Part shown: positions 23,101 through 34,469 of the stretch, piece by piece | Numbering within the stretch: position 1 is the first letter of the stretch | How the letters are laid out: every line of letters begins with the position of its first letter | Source of the DNA: Pseudevernia furfuracea | Taxonomy: Eukaryota > Ascomycota > Lecanoromycetes > Lecanorales > Parmeliaceae | Direction of reading: 5' to 3' | Assembly: GCA_022315425.1 (NCBI GenBank) | Contig: JAIUPT010000001.1 | Coordinates: 24,768 to 88,767 of the forward strand | DNA: 64,000 nucleotides | The notes under the pieces: generated by a model | The model's input: the letters and a program-made list of their open reading frames with translations, nothing else | What the model was told of the DNA's origin: nothing | Databases searched by the model: none | Made by a program: the position numbers and the translations under genes

Positions 23101-26100
23101 GTTCATAAGCCAAAGGTGTTGAAATTCAACGTTTTGTTGCATGTGGCAGGGGGACCGGGTGGCAAGGCTAGCAGACAGCGGCACCATTGCTGTGGAGAAC
23201 GTCACCCCAGCCCGCCCACTTCTGCTGGACACTGCCACTGAGATCCTGGTAGGCACCCAAGCAGTCCAGCAGGTGCAGAGTGGAGTCCAGGCACACGCAA
23301 GCCTTGTCCCAGTGACCCTGGACAGATGCATTCAAATTGAGGCAACAAGTGCAGCTGGGCAGCAGATTGTGGTGAGTGTGCAGGCCCAGGCCCAGGTAGA
23401 GGACTCTCCTCCACAGCCCTCCACCCCTGTCACCCAGGATGCCCCCTGCCGTCTCAAGTCTCACAGCTGCCTCAACATCACCATCATCATCAGGTGAGGA
23501 CCCCAGGGCAGCCCTGCCCCCGCCCCACCCCCTCCCCCACCACTTCTGGCTAGGCGGAATCAAGCAGCTGGCAGGCAGTGGCAGCAGCTGCACCTGCTGC
23601 AAGGGGAGTGGCCCCACCACCACCTCCACCACCACCACCACCGCCTCCCCCAGGTAGAGGTAAGACAGGCTCTGGCCAGCCCACCACCGCCGCCACCACC
23701 ACCGCCTGGGCTGGTCAAGGCTGTCTGGCAGGGCCCAAGCAGGCGTCCAGGGGCTCAGGGATTGCTGAGAGCTCTTGTCTGAGGGTAACGCTCCAGCTTC
23801 AGTGTTTAAGTAATGTTCAGCTTGCTTCTGTCTAAGTAATGTCCAGCTTGCTTCCTTCCTAAACGCTGTGTAAGACTTTGACAAATGCTTGTAATTGCTA
23901 CACCCTTTTCTGATTTCTAGTGGCCACAGTATTCCAGGGTAGAACGTGTTTTGCTTGTGCCTTTTGCTGAACAATGGTGGAGTCTGTGGCTACATGCACC
24001 GAATGGGCATGTGAGTGTGGTGCAGGCCAACCCACGGCCTGAGCGCAAGCTGAAGAAGATTCACTGGGAAGTGAATGACCAGGTGGAAGGCACTGTCTTC
24101 AGCAGATCTCCCACAGTTCCAACTCACTCCTGCAGCCTTTGCAGAGCTGGACGAGGCATTCCAGGTGAGTAAATGGCAAATGCGGAGCATAGCATGATGC
24201 TATCTTTGCTTGACAAACTGATAACATGCCCCCAGCATCTGTCTCAGTTCACATACGCTCTGCACAGACACACACATGCATGCGCACACATACACTTGCT
24301 AGCTTGCTCATGCACTGCAAAGTGTGTTCTCAGAAAGTGCCCACAGATAGGTTCTGCTGCCCATCATCACAAAATGCTCAAATTGAGAGTCTCGGTTTGG
24401 TGCAGGCCGTGCAAGCCAAACAAGTGGGCAAGAGCTCTGGTGTCAAGAGCACCAATCTGCTGACATACAACCATCAGCAGACTCAAGGGCGAGGCTTTGC
24501 TTGGGCAGCACTCCGCATGAAGCCAGATGCTGTACTGGTATTGCCCGCAGACTCTATGTTTGTAGCTCTTCATACATAATGTACAGCTCACTCAGATTAC
24601 AACTCCAATTACCCTTGTGATCACTGTGATAGCTTTGCATGCACTGGGAGGTACAATGAACAGTACCAGCACTCCGCTTTAGAGCTGCTGATGATCATCA
24701 GATGACACTGATCATATGTGTTGATGCAGGCGGCATTGAGGGAAAGGAATGGTGTGAATCTGTCGTATGACAACCTCAAGAACGTCAAGTCCCTGTTGCC
24801 TGGTGACATGCAGCACAAGGACATTGCTAGATTTTTGGAGGTGAGCATCTGCGGTTGGTATGCAAAGTGGTTTCTACATGCAGCAAGGTTCCCTGTAGAT
24901 GGTGGTTTTCACATGCAGCAAGGTTCCCTGAAGATGGAGAACACGCTATACAGCGTTGTACTGTTGGAGTAGCTATGTGTTCAAGATATGTGACAGCATT
25001 GCTGCGTATCAGTATACTCATCATGTATTGCTTTACAGGGCAAGCACAGCAACTTTGCTGGTGTTTCTGACCCAGAGGTATTGGAGCCAGATGACAGGTT
25101 CATGGTGCGGCTGGCTGCCATTCCACATGTGCAGGCGGCATGTGCAAGTCCTTCTGTTCAGGAGCAGCTTTGAGGGAGAGGCCATGCCACGTGAGTCCTT
25201 TGCTCTCCAGAAAAACATTTCATCCTGTCGTTGCAACACCAGGTATCATGCATCCACAAACATTTTCAGGAGCTTTATTGCCAAGTTCCGGTCACCATGT
25301 TGTGCTCTGTCTATAGAGTTGCATTGCATTTCGGTAGAAGGAAGTACTGTGTCACTGACTGAATGAGTCATGTACACTATGCCTTGCATGGGCGCTGACT
25401 GCACCACATGCAGTAATGACATGCGCTGACATGTACTGTTCAGGTGGAGGAGCAGTTAAAGCTGATTGTGAAAGCTTGTGACTCCTTGCACTCGAGTGTG
25501 CATCTGGCAAATGTGGTGCACGGCCTGCTGGCCAGCGGCAACCACCTCAACTATGGAGCAGCGAATGCCGGTGCTTCAGGTATGCCTTTCCTATATTTGT
25601 CTACCTCTGTTTTCTCTCACTTGTATACTGACATTGTGCAAGCTTGTTGATCCACGGGTACATGAGCAGCACTGTGCATGTCAGCAATTCATCAACACAC
25701 TACTCTACTGCATTCAGCAGGTACTCAAGCCACACCAGAACCTTGCCACACCAGAACCTTGATTCCAAAGTTGCTGATGCAGAGACCATCTGTATGCACC
25801 TGTGCTTCACTGCTTGCTGCAATGCAGGTTTCAAGATAGGTGCTGTGGACACAGCAGCTGGTGTGAAGGGCTTGTGCAAGGAGAGTCTGCTGTGTGTGGT
25901 CCTGAAGCAGCTGAAGTCCCACGACTGCAGCATAGAGGAGCTGCAAAGGAGCTGGCTCCTGTCAGAGCAGCTGGCGACCTGCAAGTAATCCACCCACCAA
26001 CCAATCAATCAATTGCTCAAACCATCAATCAGTCAATCAAATGATCAACTGATTGATCAATCTATCAATCTATCAATGACATTTTCTGTCCTTCCCGAAT

Positions 26101-27546
26101 CATCAGGAAACCCCGCATATGACTTCTGAAAGAGATACAATGTTGTACAGCCCCAAATGGTACATAATGGCATACTGTGCTGACTTGCATGACTCATGCT
26201 AGCAGCCATGCAAGCTGCAGAAAAGGTATTCCTGCCAGCATGCGTCCCGGCTCCACAGATGTCCTGCAAGCATCCTTAGGCCTGCTTATGGCTTTTGTGA
26301 CATCTCAGTCCACACTTTGAGTTTATGTCATGTGGTGTGGCGCAGATGAGTGCCATCCAGGGCTCAATAGGGAGCTTGAGGGAGGGTGTACACACATGGG
26401 GCCACAGCCTGAAACTGGCGCAAGAGGTTGATGAGCAAGATGCGCAGCAGGTGCAGCAGGCAGCGTGCCTCGCATTCCCAGGCAGCCAGCCGTGTGTGCA
26501 GACTGCAGGTGAGTGTCTTCAAATCTGGGGTTACAGTCTGGCAGTACGCACATGCTCTTTTCAAGCACAAAACATCTATTTTACACGTCATCTCTGCGCT
26601 GGAGATCTCAACTCAGAAACGCCTGGGGACAGTACAAACGCGTTTGCACATTGTGGAGATGTTTAAGTTGTCACAGATATGTTTAATCACATTGATGATG
26701 TATACCGATTGACTGGTAGGCCACCAGCTGGACAATCCTGCACTACCGTATCTAGTCCAATTAATGCATGCGTTGGTCGTCAGAAAAGCTCACAATGCTA
26801 TGCTGTTGCTTTGCTGTCAGATGAGGCTCACATGCTTTCCTGGTGCGTGCTGCAGCTTGCCCAGATAACACAATCTGAGCATTGCTGACCAAATAGTCAG
26901 CCCCTTGCTTACGTCATAAACAAACTTTGGCGGAGTGTCTTGCAGCTGTGCATGGGACATTTTGAGTCTAATTATGCTGGTAGACAGGTGTGATGGCAAC
27001 GCACAACCCAATATCGTGTATCCTGCTGCAGGAGCTCTGCAAAGATGTTCAGACAAGTTGATGAAAGCAGCAGCATATTTGGGGGAGCCCTTTGAGAAGG
27101 AGAAGCCTGCTAGCATACTGCAGACTGTGCACACACAGTCGCAGGTCATCCTGAAGACCTTGTCTGAGATCAAGGTATGTGAATTTCTTTATTTGCACAC
27201 CTAGTGCGCTGCATTGCTGATGCTTACATTGCAGGCGCATACTTCTTCATTAAAGTGCCAAAGAACATACTGAAATCTTTACCTTGGTTTGTGACACTGT
27301 GTTGAGTGCTGTACTGGGGTTGTGATAGAAGCAGAAGAAGGACTTTGCAAGATTCTGCTTGCCAACACAGCCGATCACTTCTGCCAATCATGGCAATCAT
27401 GTTCAAAATCATCATGCAATCCAGACAGTCTCTTACGTAGTGGAAAAAACCCCCAAGCATGCTGTGACCAATCATGATTGTGATGCAGGAGGCCGGAGGT
27501 GCAGGCTACAGCAAAGGTTCCACAGGAAGGGTGCCGGTGGTCTCTA
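19829..27546 (+). CDS. Formin (coiled coil, FH1, FH2)
   Basis: Actin nucleator and elongation factor. Start at 19829: MDFDGYAYRPQNLLTAGVRM, then a charged region. 20290-20880 is Ser/Gln-rich and not recognised. 21185-22765 encodes a long coiled coil: QQLRMAMIRLQRSKSDLRQKF, EHSMRLREVEMQEQQ, DHNELKTRVREANNLL, EEAAEVQQAAARLHQENNR and DRDNLWEEYDNMEDER. 23578-23655 is the FH1 polyproline tract. FH2 runs from about 24025 to 27174 over at least eight exons: RKLKKIHWEVNDQVEGTVF, LSYDNLKNVKSLLPGD, FMVRLAAIPHVQ, ANVVHGLLASGNHLNYG (the GN-x-LN signature), FKIGAVDTAAGVKG and KAAAYLGEPFEKEKP. No PTEN-like, C2 or transmembrane region was seen. The N-terminal exons could form a separate gene; the coiled coil and FH2 share strand and tight spacing, so one gene is favoured. 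The last exon and stop are uncertain. Frame breaks near 21568 and in 22280-22730. Confidence 0.85.
23578..23700 (+). other. FH1 polyproline tract with CCA/CCG repeats
   Basis: Encodes GVA followed by thirteen consecutive prolines, then GRGKTG, inside the formin gene. Such tracts recruit profilin-actin. The CCACCACCACC repeats may vary in length, and the antisense strand gives a spurious open frame. Confidence 0.85.
24876..24937 (+). repeat. 35-base direct duplication in a formin intron
   Basis: The segment starting ACATGCAGCAAGGTTCCCTG at 24876 recurs at 24911 with a few differences. It looks like a recent local duplication in the intron after the exon ending at 24840. Confidence 0.65.
25988..26080 (+). 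repeat. ATCA/ATCTATCA microsatellite-like tract in a formin intron
   Basis: About 90 bases of imperfect CAATCAATCA, TGATCAA and TCTATCAATC units lie just after the FH2 exon that ends near 25986. Simple-sequence repeat; no other role is suggested. Confidence 0.7.
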
Positions 27547-28559
27547 GAGCATCTGCCTGACAGCTAACTTCACAGCCTGCTGCTGCGATGAGCAACAAGG
27601 CTGTGTGACCAGGCAATCAGGTATGCCATCACAAGCATGAGTGGAAACATGATCTGTATCTTGAATCAAGTGCCTGGTAGTTCTGCCTGGGAAAGGATTA
27701 GTGTTTGGTTTGAATCAATGTATGCGGCCCTTGACAGAGAGCAGCCAACGCATATTGCAAGCCGCAAGTGTTGCTGAAACACGTGCATTCTGTAAGTCTG
27801 TTGTCTCACTGAGTTGTGTTGTGCCAAGCCTGTAATAAAGCTTATGTGAACACTTGCTGCAAAGGAGCCATCATATGCTGTTACACTGTGGCCATGCAAG
27901 TGCAGCGGCGAGTCATAAAGGCTGTGTGAGTGGCAGCTCAGAGGTCAATATGCGCTGGCTAGCATGAAATGTTTCAGTGGCAGAGTGAATTAGCGCATGT
28001 GGCACTGCAGTGTGCAGTGTAGTGGCAATGTGCAAACAAGTCTCCGATGTGATGTATCATACTATGTAGTATGCTGTCAGGTGCTGTTGCATCTTCCTAA
28101 CGAAAATCCACATCATGTTTTGTGAGGTGACATCAAGTCCGTGCTGATGTAGTGAGGTGGTGTTATCAGTCCTGCCAGATCTGCTTTGTTTAGCTAGGTC
28201 AGTTGCTGCAATGCCGATGTCCAGTGTATGACACACTGTGGGGCCTGCAAGCCGCACAGTCTCTATGCTTCCATAGCAATCTTGCTCTAAACTGTAACAT
28301 CATGTCTGTATTATAATATATGTGTAGCTGTACAGCATGTTGAGGTAGCGTGCGTCTTGCTGTGGCAGAAGCGTTTGTGACTTTTGTATGACGCCTTTAG
28401 ACTGGAATAAGCCAGAAGGTGTGATGCACAACCGAGAGAAACTGTCCCTGCTTTCGGAATCATGCCACTTAGAAAACTGTCCTGCTTTCAGCAAAACAAT
28501 TTCAATTCTGTTTTGGTCCAGTTTCCAAGGCGGCTGGGAATCGCCTGAGGGCAGGCATG
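27547..28559. other. Intergenic stretch between the formin and RETICULATA-related genes
   Basis: About 1 kb with no recognisable coding sequence on either strand, apart from short random frames. It should include the formin 3' untranslated region. Confidence 0.45.
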
Positions 28560-28800
28560 AGGGCGTCGCTTTGGGACTTGAACATCGTCTGTCGGCAAGG
28601 GACGATCACTACTGATCTAGCGGCCACAGGGAACATCCGCAGTGCGCCTGCCCTTTGAGCAATAGCGATCGGCCTACATGAACCTCACTGTCACGCGCGA
28701 TAGCAAGTCAGTTCTTCGGCGGCCGGCCGCTCGAATCATTAAGTAAAGTCAACAACCACACGGAACACGTCTCCGCACCTGTAGTGTCAAGTCACCTTCT
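28560..28800 (+). promoter_or_regulatory. CpG-rich start region of the RETICULATA-related gene
   Basis: Positions 28621-28800 contain 16 CpG by hand count, including GGCGGCCGGCCGC at about 28719-28731. It lies upstream of the conserved coding part and probably marks the transcription start. Confidence 0.4.
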
Positions 28801-28833
28801 GTCAAGGTTCAACAGACGTATATCTACTCTGTC

Positions 28834-30769
28834 GTGAGCTGCGCCGCTCCTTGCGACAGCATATACGCAGTTGTACACCTATCACTGAGCGGTATCCCGC
28901 ATGTTCACGACGGTCCTGGCGCCCCTTTGGCGTCCTTGACACACTCCCATAATGACACATTGCACACAAAAAGATACTCAAGCCCAGCCCGTTCCTTGCA
29001 ACCAGCATGTAGACCTCTGTCAGCAGGCAATTCACAAAGGTCAGCTCCCCAATTGATGTGCTGGATATGCAGTTTCAGGAATGTCACATAGGCCCCTTTT
29101 GTCCAGAGTCCTTGGATGTTGATGTGACACGCCTGCTTTGGTAGGCGAAAAGGTGTGCGTCAGCCCTGGGCCTCAACAGCTGCTGGAGGACCCTCTGGGC
29201 CTACAGATGGCAATTCAGGAGGATTTTGGTGGCGGTGATGACAGTCCAGGGCGATGGTCCTCAGCCGTCCTCTGCCAAGAACAGCTTGCTGAAAGGCTGG
29301 GAAAGAACGCATTGCAGCTGACCCTCAGTTCACATACAAAGTTTTTGTTGAGCAGGTGAAACTACAGTCTGTTTAGCATTTGCCGCAACTTAACACTACA
29401 AATATGCTGGTCTGGCCATGCTTAGGTGCTGTGTGTCCTCATGTCTTCACATAGCCATGTGATTCTGCAGGTTATAGGCGTGGGAGCTGCTGTGCTAGGA
29501 GACATGTCCTCCAGGCCCTACTGGGGACTATATGAGCTAGACTTTGTCTGCTCCACTGTCATTGTAAGTCAACCCACATGAGCACATGCAATACTTTGTT
29601 ATACGTGCTGCCTGATCTGCAAGCGGTCAGGGTCTGCCAGACGCCAAATCAAGGAAATCATCTGCCCACTCAGCATCTGACTGGCATACCTTCCACAGCT
29701 GCATGCTGATGCCAAATCGCCAACTGTTTTCCTACTAGCGTGCAAACTTACTAATATATATGCTTTCACTGGCAGGTGGGCAGTATTGTGAACCTGAGCC
29801 TGATGTATCTGCTGGCTCCCACAGCTGCCACAGCTGCAGGCAAGTCCATGGGATTTATTGAGCGGCTGTTCAGCGACCAGAATTCTGCGATCCTGGGGAG
29901 CCCCAACAGGACACATGTTTGAGCGAGGCTACCCATATTGCTTCTAGAGTAGTGAACTTGGGTTACAAGGTCAGCAGCCTCATGCAATATCCAACTCATG
30001 TGAAATGCTTGTTTAAGCTTTGAGGTGGTCAGCAACAATGTACAGAGCTGCTTATACAATACAGCATAATTCAATACGCGTATGGGACCCAGCCAGAATG
30101 TCTAAGACTGCTTTACACCATAGCTGAGAGATTTGAAAGTGTGAAAGAATGTATTTCATGTATTATTGGGTTCTTGCAGAGCTAAAGATGGGCCTGTGAG
30201 CAGCAGGCTTTGCTGCAACAGCGCACATGGCACAGCTTGCTCAATCTCCACTATGTTGCTGCAGGGATTCTTGTTTGCCTTTGTGGGTATGTGTGCTGGC
30301 CTGACTGGAACAGCCATATCCAATGGCTTGCTCCTGCTGCGGCAGAAGTTGGATCCTAACTTTAAGTCCCAGAACGAAGCACCCAATGTGCCTCTAAATG
30401 CAGCCACATGGGCTGCACACATGGGCATCAGCAGCAATGTGCGCTACCAGGTCCTCAACGGCTTGGACATGGTGAGTCCCAACATACAATAAAAACCGAG
30501 TTTGTGTCCTTTTGCAACGTGAATACTGTCACGCTATCATTCAGTGCTGACCTTGTGTGCAAACACCGTGGTCATATGTGACAAGCATGTACGACATGTG
30601 CTCTTTATGACCAGGTTTGTTTTTGTTGCAGGTTGCTCAGCCAAGCATGAACCCTGTGGTGTTCAAGATCTTCACCTCCCTGGTGAGAACAGCCAACAAT
30701 GTTGTGGGAGGCATCTCTTTTGTCACATTGGCAAAGCTGTTTGGAGTGCAGTCCTCAAAAAGGGGATGA
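28834..30769 (+). CDS. RETICULATA-related (DUF3411) plastid envelope membrane protein
   Basis: Member of the RETICULATA/RETICULATA-RELATED family, plastid envelope proteins thought to affect metabolite supply and leaf-cell development in land plants; the exact role is unknown. Exons: up to 29355 (ERIAADPQFTYKVFVEQ), 29471-29563 (VIGVGAAVLGDMSSRPYWGL, ELDFVCSTVI), 29776-29969 (VGSIVNLSLMYLLAP, then RVVNLGYK), 30265-30471 (GFLFAFVGMCAGLTGTAISN, LDPNFKSQN, TWAAHMGISSNVRYQVLNG) and 30632-30769 (VAQPSMNPVVFKIFTSLVR, NNVVGGISFVTLAKLFG). Phases join at GYK/GFLF and LDM/VAQP. Hydrophobic stretches match the family's membrane segments. It stops at TGA 30767-30769. One frame slip lies near 29905-29940. 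The N-terminal exons, with the transit peptide, could start anywhere from about 28830; the start given is provisional. Confidence 0.92.
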
Positions 30770-31351
30770 GGTCAAGCAAGTAGCCAAACACCACAATCCT
30801 CCTGCACAAAAAAGCTTGATGCAAGAATTGACAGGTAGAGGCTTAGCTGTACAGTAGATCCTTTCAAACTGGATGTCAACATGTTCCTGTAGTAGCAAAT
30901 GCTTAAAAATGTGCTCATTGTTACAGAAGTCAATTTGCAGGGATGAATAAGTGTTCGTCACTACTGCACATTATGTACTGAGTGTGGTGGCAGCTTGTTG
31001 CCTAGTGATACTTGAGAGAAGAACATGGAGTCTGCTTGTTGGTCAGGGTACACTACCACAATTGCTGACACAGTTTTTAAAAGCAGGGTCAGTTCAAGGC
31101 ATTCATTGCAAAAATCAGTCCTTGTACAATCGTTAATCTGCATATTTGCAGCAGACTCTGAGGTGTTGATGCAGAATACACAAAACTTGTTCATATGCTA
31201 GGTGTCCATGTTCTGGGCATGCCATAGCAACAACCTGTCATCCACAGTGTCCATCAACAGTAGCGCTGCTAGTCTTTCAGAAGACGGCCTGAATTCTTCA
31301 GCTTGTTGCCAGCATTGGTTGCTTTATTATATCATTATCAGCTTCACACGT
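30770..31351. other. Convergent intergenic region
   Basis: About 0.58 kb between the stop codons of two genes that converge. It should hold both 3' untranslated regions. No other feature was seen. Confidence 0.5.
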
Positions 31352-34172
31352 TCATACACCTTTAAAGCTATCCTTGTGCTGTGTGAACAGTTCAGCCACT
31401 TTGTCATAGAAGATCTTGTGTAATCTGTCTACCTCAGCTTCATCCACCTGCACTTGTGCCCATATAATAAAGATATGTTGACAACAGTGCATACAAATCC
31501 CAGTAAGCAAGCAAAACAACCAAGTGCTCAGTAATGCATTTATCACGCTAGGCCCGAAGGGTCTGGCTATGCATCAAACCAAGCGCCTTCCAGTTACCTT
31601 TGTTCCTGGAACATGTGGCCTTGGACAGATGGGCTCTCCAATGATGAACTTGAGGCCAGAACGCTTTGGGAAGGGCGAGACACCCCACCGTCCCACCACC
31701 CAGTAGGGCACGGGGAAGCCCAGGTTCTTGTAGGTCCACCTTTGCAGCTCTGGCAGGTCAATGGGATTCTGCAGAGCGTTGACCTCGCCCATGACCACCA
31801 CTGGCACCAGCTTGGCATTGTGCTCGATGCCCATGCGTACAAACACCTAAGCATCCATAATCACTAGCTAGGCGCCTGCTTCTGGGTTGTGCTCAGTACA
31901 GTCAACATCATTACTGACAGTACCCTCAAGAATGCTTTGGTTGCAATTGCCCGTTTAAAACAATGGTCACACATGAGACCGTGAGATGAACATGACCTTT
32001 CTCCCGGCAAGGGCAGAGATGGTGAGGAAGACTCCACCACTTCTTTCTTTTGTCATTTCATTGTCCAATGTCTTTCTTGACATGTCAGAGGCCTTGTTTT
32101 GTGGCAGTCACAATCTCACCCTTATGCCCACTGTATACCACATACTCCTGCCTGCGCTTGATGCGCCAGGTGTGCACCAGCTCAGCCTGGCCGCCGGGGA
32201 CCAGCATGACGCTGCCCTTGTCCTGTAAGGCACGCACAAAGGTGCGCCGGCTCACCTGGCGCAGCCCACACCAGCTCACCAGGTCTCTCACCAGCTGCAT
32301 CACCCACACAAGCTGTCACATCAATCCGATGTGCCTTCCATCTGTGTTGCTGGACTGTTGCAACAGTATCCGTGTCTCTTCAAAGGGCGCTACTCATCTG
32401 GAAAAAGCTATTGGCATATCCAATCTCCACATTTGCTTGCTCTGTTGATCACGTCTAGGGATGTGCAAATTACTCATTTCACTGGACCAATGTATGAAAT
32501 TACCCAGTAATGTTACTGATTGGTAAGTAACATAGTAATTTACTATAAAACTATTACTGTCCAATTGCTATACATGGCCGTTTTCATTTTCTGAAAGCGG
32601 CAATGCACTGCTCTTGCTCAGGGACATGCATTTGCCAAGTTGAACAAATTGACGAGCAACATTCCTACTTCAAATCAGAGAATAACCCGTTTCAACAGGT
32701 TTTACAGGTTGTAGTTTTGTCAAATTCTCCTAAAACCCCTCGAGAAAACCTATTTCTGCCACCAATTTCCCCTAATTTCGGCACATTTCGACTTATTTTG
32801 CCCACTTTCCATGAAGTGAAACGCTAATTGCCTAAATTACCTTGTTTCGCAGCCCCAACAGTAAATTAGCAGTAATTGCAGTAACGTTACCATTCAGTCA
32901 TAATTGATGAAAGGTAATTTGCACACCCCTAATCACGTCACAGTTGCAGTCACACAGCACATGAACAGACTGAAAATGCTGCAGCACACTTTGTGATAGC
33001 ATCCAGTTAGCACTCTACATGCAAAAGGCAGCAGCACCACACTTACAGGGGTGAAGAAGAGTATGGAGGCCACCAGGGTAGCAGGCACAATACCGGGGAG
33101 CAGCTTGCCCCAGGTAGGAATGTATGGCAGAAAGCCCGCTCCTGCATGAAACCAGCAGACTTAGCACATTCTGTACACACTCCCACAGGCGGAAGGTGAA
33201 GCCACACTTCCTCATCTTTGTCCTGATGCAGCAAGTTGTGATTTCTGGCGTGGCTGCATGAGCAGGTGCTTGTGACACCTGTGGGCACAAAGCCACAGCT
33301 TATGCAGCCAGATGAGGCAATGCTATGCATTGACACTGCCGTTTGGCATGCAATGCAAGATGTTTTGCTCACAGTAGGTGTGTTGTCAAGGGCTTGTCAT
33401 ACCTATGGTGAACAAGCCATGCGGGGTGTAGCCAAAGATGAATCTGTCCTGGGGGTCAAAAGGGGTGGTTCCCTCCCTGACTACTTCTACATTGCCAAAC
33501 CAGGCCTTCAAGGCAGTCTCCATGTGTTTATGGCACCACTTCTGGATGAGTGCCGATTCCCTCCGCCCTATATACATTCAGCCGTACATGCCACAAATTT
33601 TAAGTGTGATTGCAAGAGGTTGCTGTGATCACAGAAACAGCATCACACATGACACTTGTTGCCGCACTCGGTCACTAAATGGGTCGCATCACCGCAAGTT
33701 TGATCATTCACAGGTTGTGCTATGTACTGAAATGATGCTGACAGCATACGTTGATCAGCAATTCTAGTGCATCCCCCACAAGTCAAGAGTGTGCAGAGAC
33801 AGATCAAGTGTGCAGAGTGTGCAACATCTCACGCAAGTCAAGAATGTGCAGATACAGAATAAGTGCTGCAAGCATGTTGGCCCTGTGCTGACCTGTGTGC
33901 TCAGGAGCCCCGGGGAAGGGTGACAGCATAGTAGAGAGCCAGCCCCCCCACCCACATCGCAGCAGCAAAGCTGGCAGGGAGCAGCATGAAGGAGAGGCTG
34001 AAGACGGTGCACACCACCTGCACTGGGCTGTACATCATCAGGATGGGCAGCCACACTGCACTCCAGGAGGCGGCCTCCTGGGCAGGGTTAGTGACCACCT
34101 GCCTCACTGTCTGGGCTACCCCCTGAGCCACACTGCCCTCTTTCCAGGTCCAGATGGACATGCCCAGGAACT
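31352..34172 (-). CDS. DGAT2: DGAT2-family acyltransferase (acyl-CoA:diacylglycerol or related)
   Basis: Membrane acyltransferase of the DGAT2/MGAT family, which makes triacylglycerol or related neutral lipids at the ER or plastid. Minus-strand exons in coding order: 34172-33893 (two hydrophobic segments, MMYSPVQVVCTVFSLSFMLL and AAAMWVGGLALYYAV), 33567-33403 (RRESALIQKWCHKH, then FIFGYTPHGLFTIG), 33141-33047 (GFLPYIPTWGKLLPGIVPA), about 32302-32120 (WCGLRQVSRRTFVRALQDKG, LVPGGQAELVHTW), 31846-31598 (FVRMGIEHNAKLVPVVVMGE, FPVPYWVVGRWG, LKFIIGEPI) and 31447-31352 (EAEVDRLHKIFYDKVAELF). The active-site motif is TPHG rather than HPHG, with the histidine kept. VPGGQAEL matches the family's conserved GG-x-x-E block. 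Exon 34172 opens after an AG acceptor, so upstream exons are expected. Confidence 0.87.
32448..32939. mobile_element. Non-autonomous hAT-type MITE with 8-base target duplication
   Basis: The element spans 32456-32931 (476 bases). It begins TAGGGATGTGCAAATTAC and ends with the reverse complement of TAGGGGTGTGCAAATTAC, so the terminal inverted repeats match at 17 of 18 positions. It is flanked by a perfect 8-base direct repeat, ATCACGTC, at 32448-32455 and 32932-32939, the duplication length of hAT transposons. The interior is AT-rich, unlike its surroundings, with repeated ACAGTAAT/TTACTG motifs and no transposase. It lies in an intron of the DGAT2-like gene, between exons 33141-33047 and 32302-32120. 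The near-identical ends and perfect duplication suggest a fairly recent insertion. Confidence 0.92.
33776..33870. repeat. Imperfect 57-base direct duplication in a DGAT2-like intron
   Basis: A segment with CAAGTCAAGAGTGTGCAGA recurs about 57 bases later as CAAGTCAAGAATGTGCAGA, with shared flanking words. It lies between exons 33893 and 33567 of the acyltransferase gene. Confidence 0.6.
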
Positions 34173-34469
34173 GCAGTCATGCAACACATGCCATCATGAT
34201 TTTGCCGGCTGAGTGGCAGCATTTCTTGCAATCTAAGTAACACAGACTGTGCTTCTTCCTCTTCAGAGACTGTCTGCTGGTCCACTCATGCTTTCAGCAA
34301 GTGTTCGGGCATTATGCACTGACTCACTTCATACGGCAACTCGCTTGACTGCACCAGCCTAATGAACATTTCTGCTTGCGCTGCTATTTATGATTAAGGT
34401 CGCATTTGAGTAAGGCCATACTGGCCTGTTGTTGCTACAGCAAACTTGGCTGATAATGTCAAAGCCACG

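Larger units (their letters stand above)
24025..27174 (+). other. FH2 domain exons of the formin
   Basis: Exons near 24025-24163, 24407-24538, 24729-24840, 25040-25190, 25444-25580, 25829-25986, 26345-26507 and 27035-27174 cover the lasso, knob, coiled-coil and post helices of FH2 in order. The KLKKIHWE block forms the lasso/actin contact, and GNHLNYG is the most conserved signature. Confidence 0.85.

Noticed and set aside
23168..23974. 268-codon minus-strand frame opposite the formin FH1 region
   Set aside because: It arises from GGT/GTGG repeats complementary to the CCA/CCG proline tract and matches no family; the plus strand has FH1 followed by FH2.
25988..26080. CRISPR-like or centromeric repeat
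   Set aside because: Units are short, imperfect ATCA-type words without spacers; an ordinary microsatellite.
27547..28559. Extra gene between the formin and the RETICULATA-related gene
   Set aside because: Only short frames without conserved residues or consistent splice sites on either strand.
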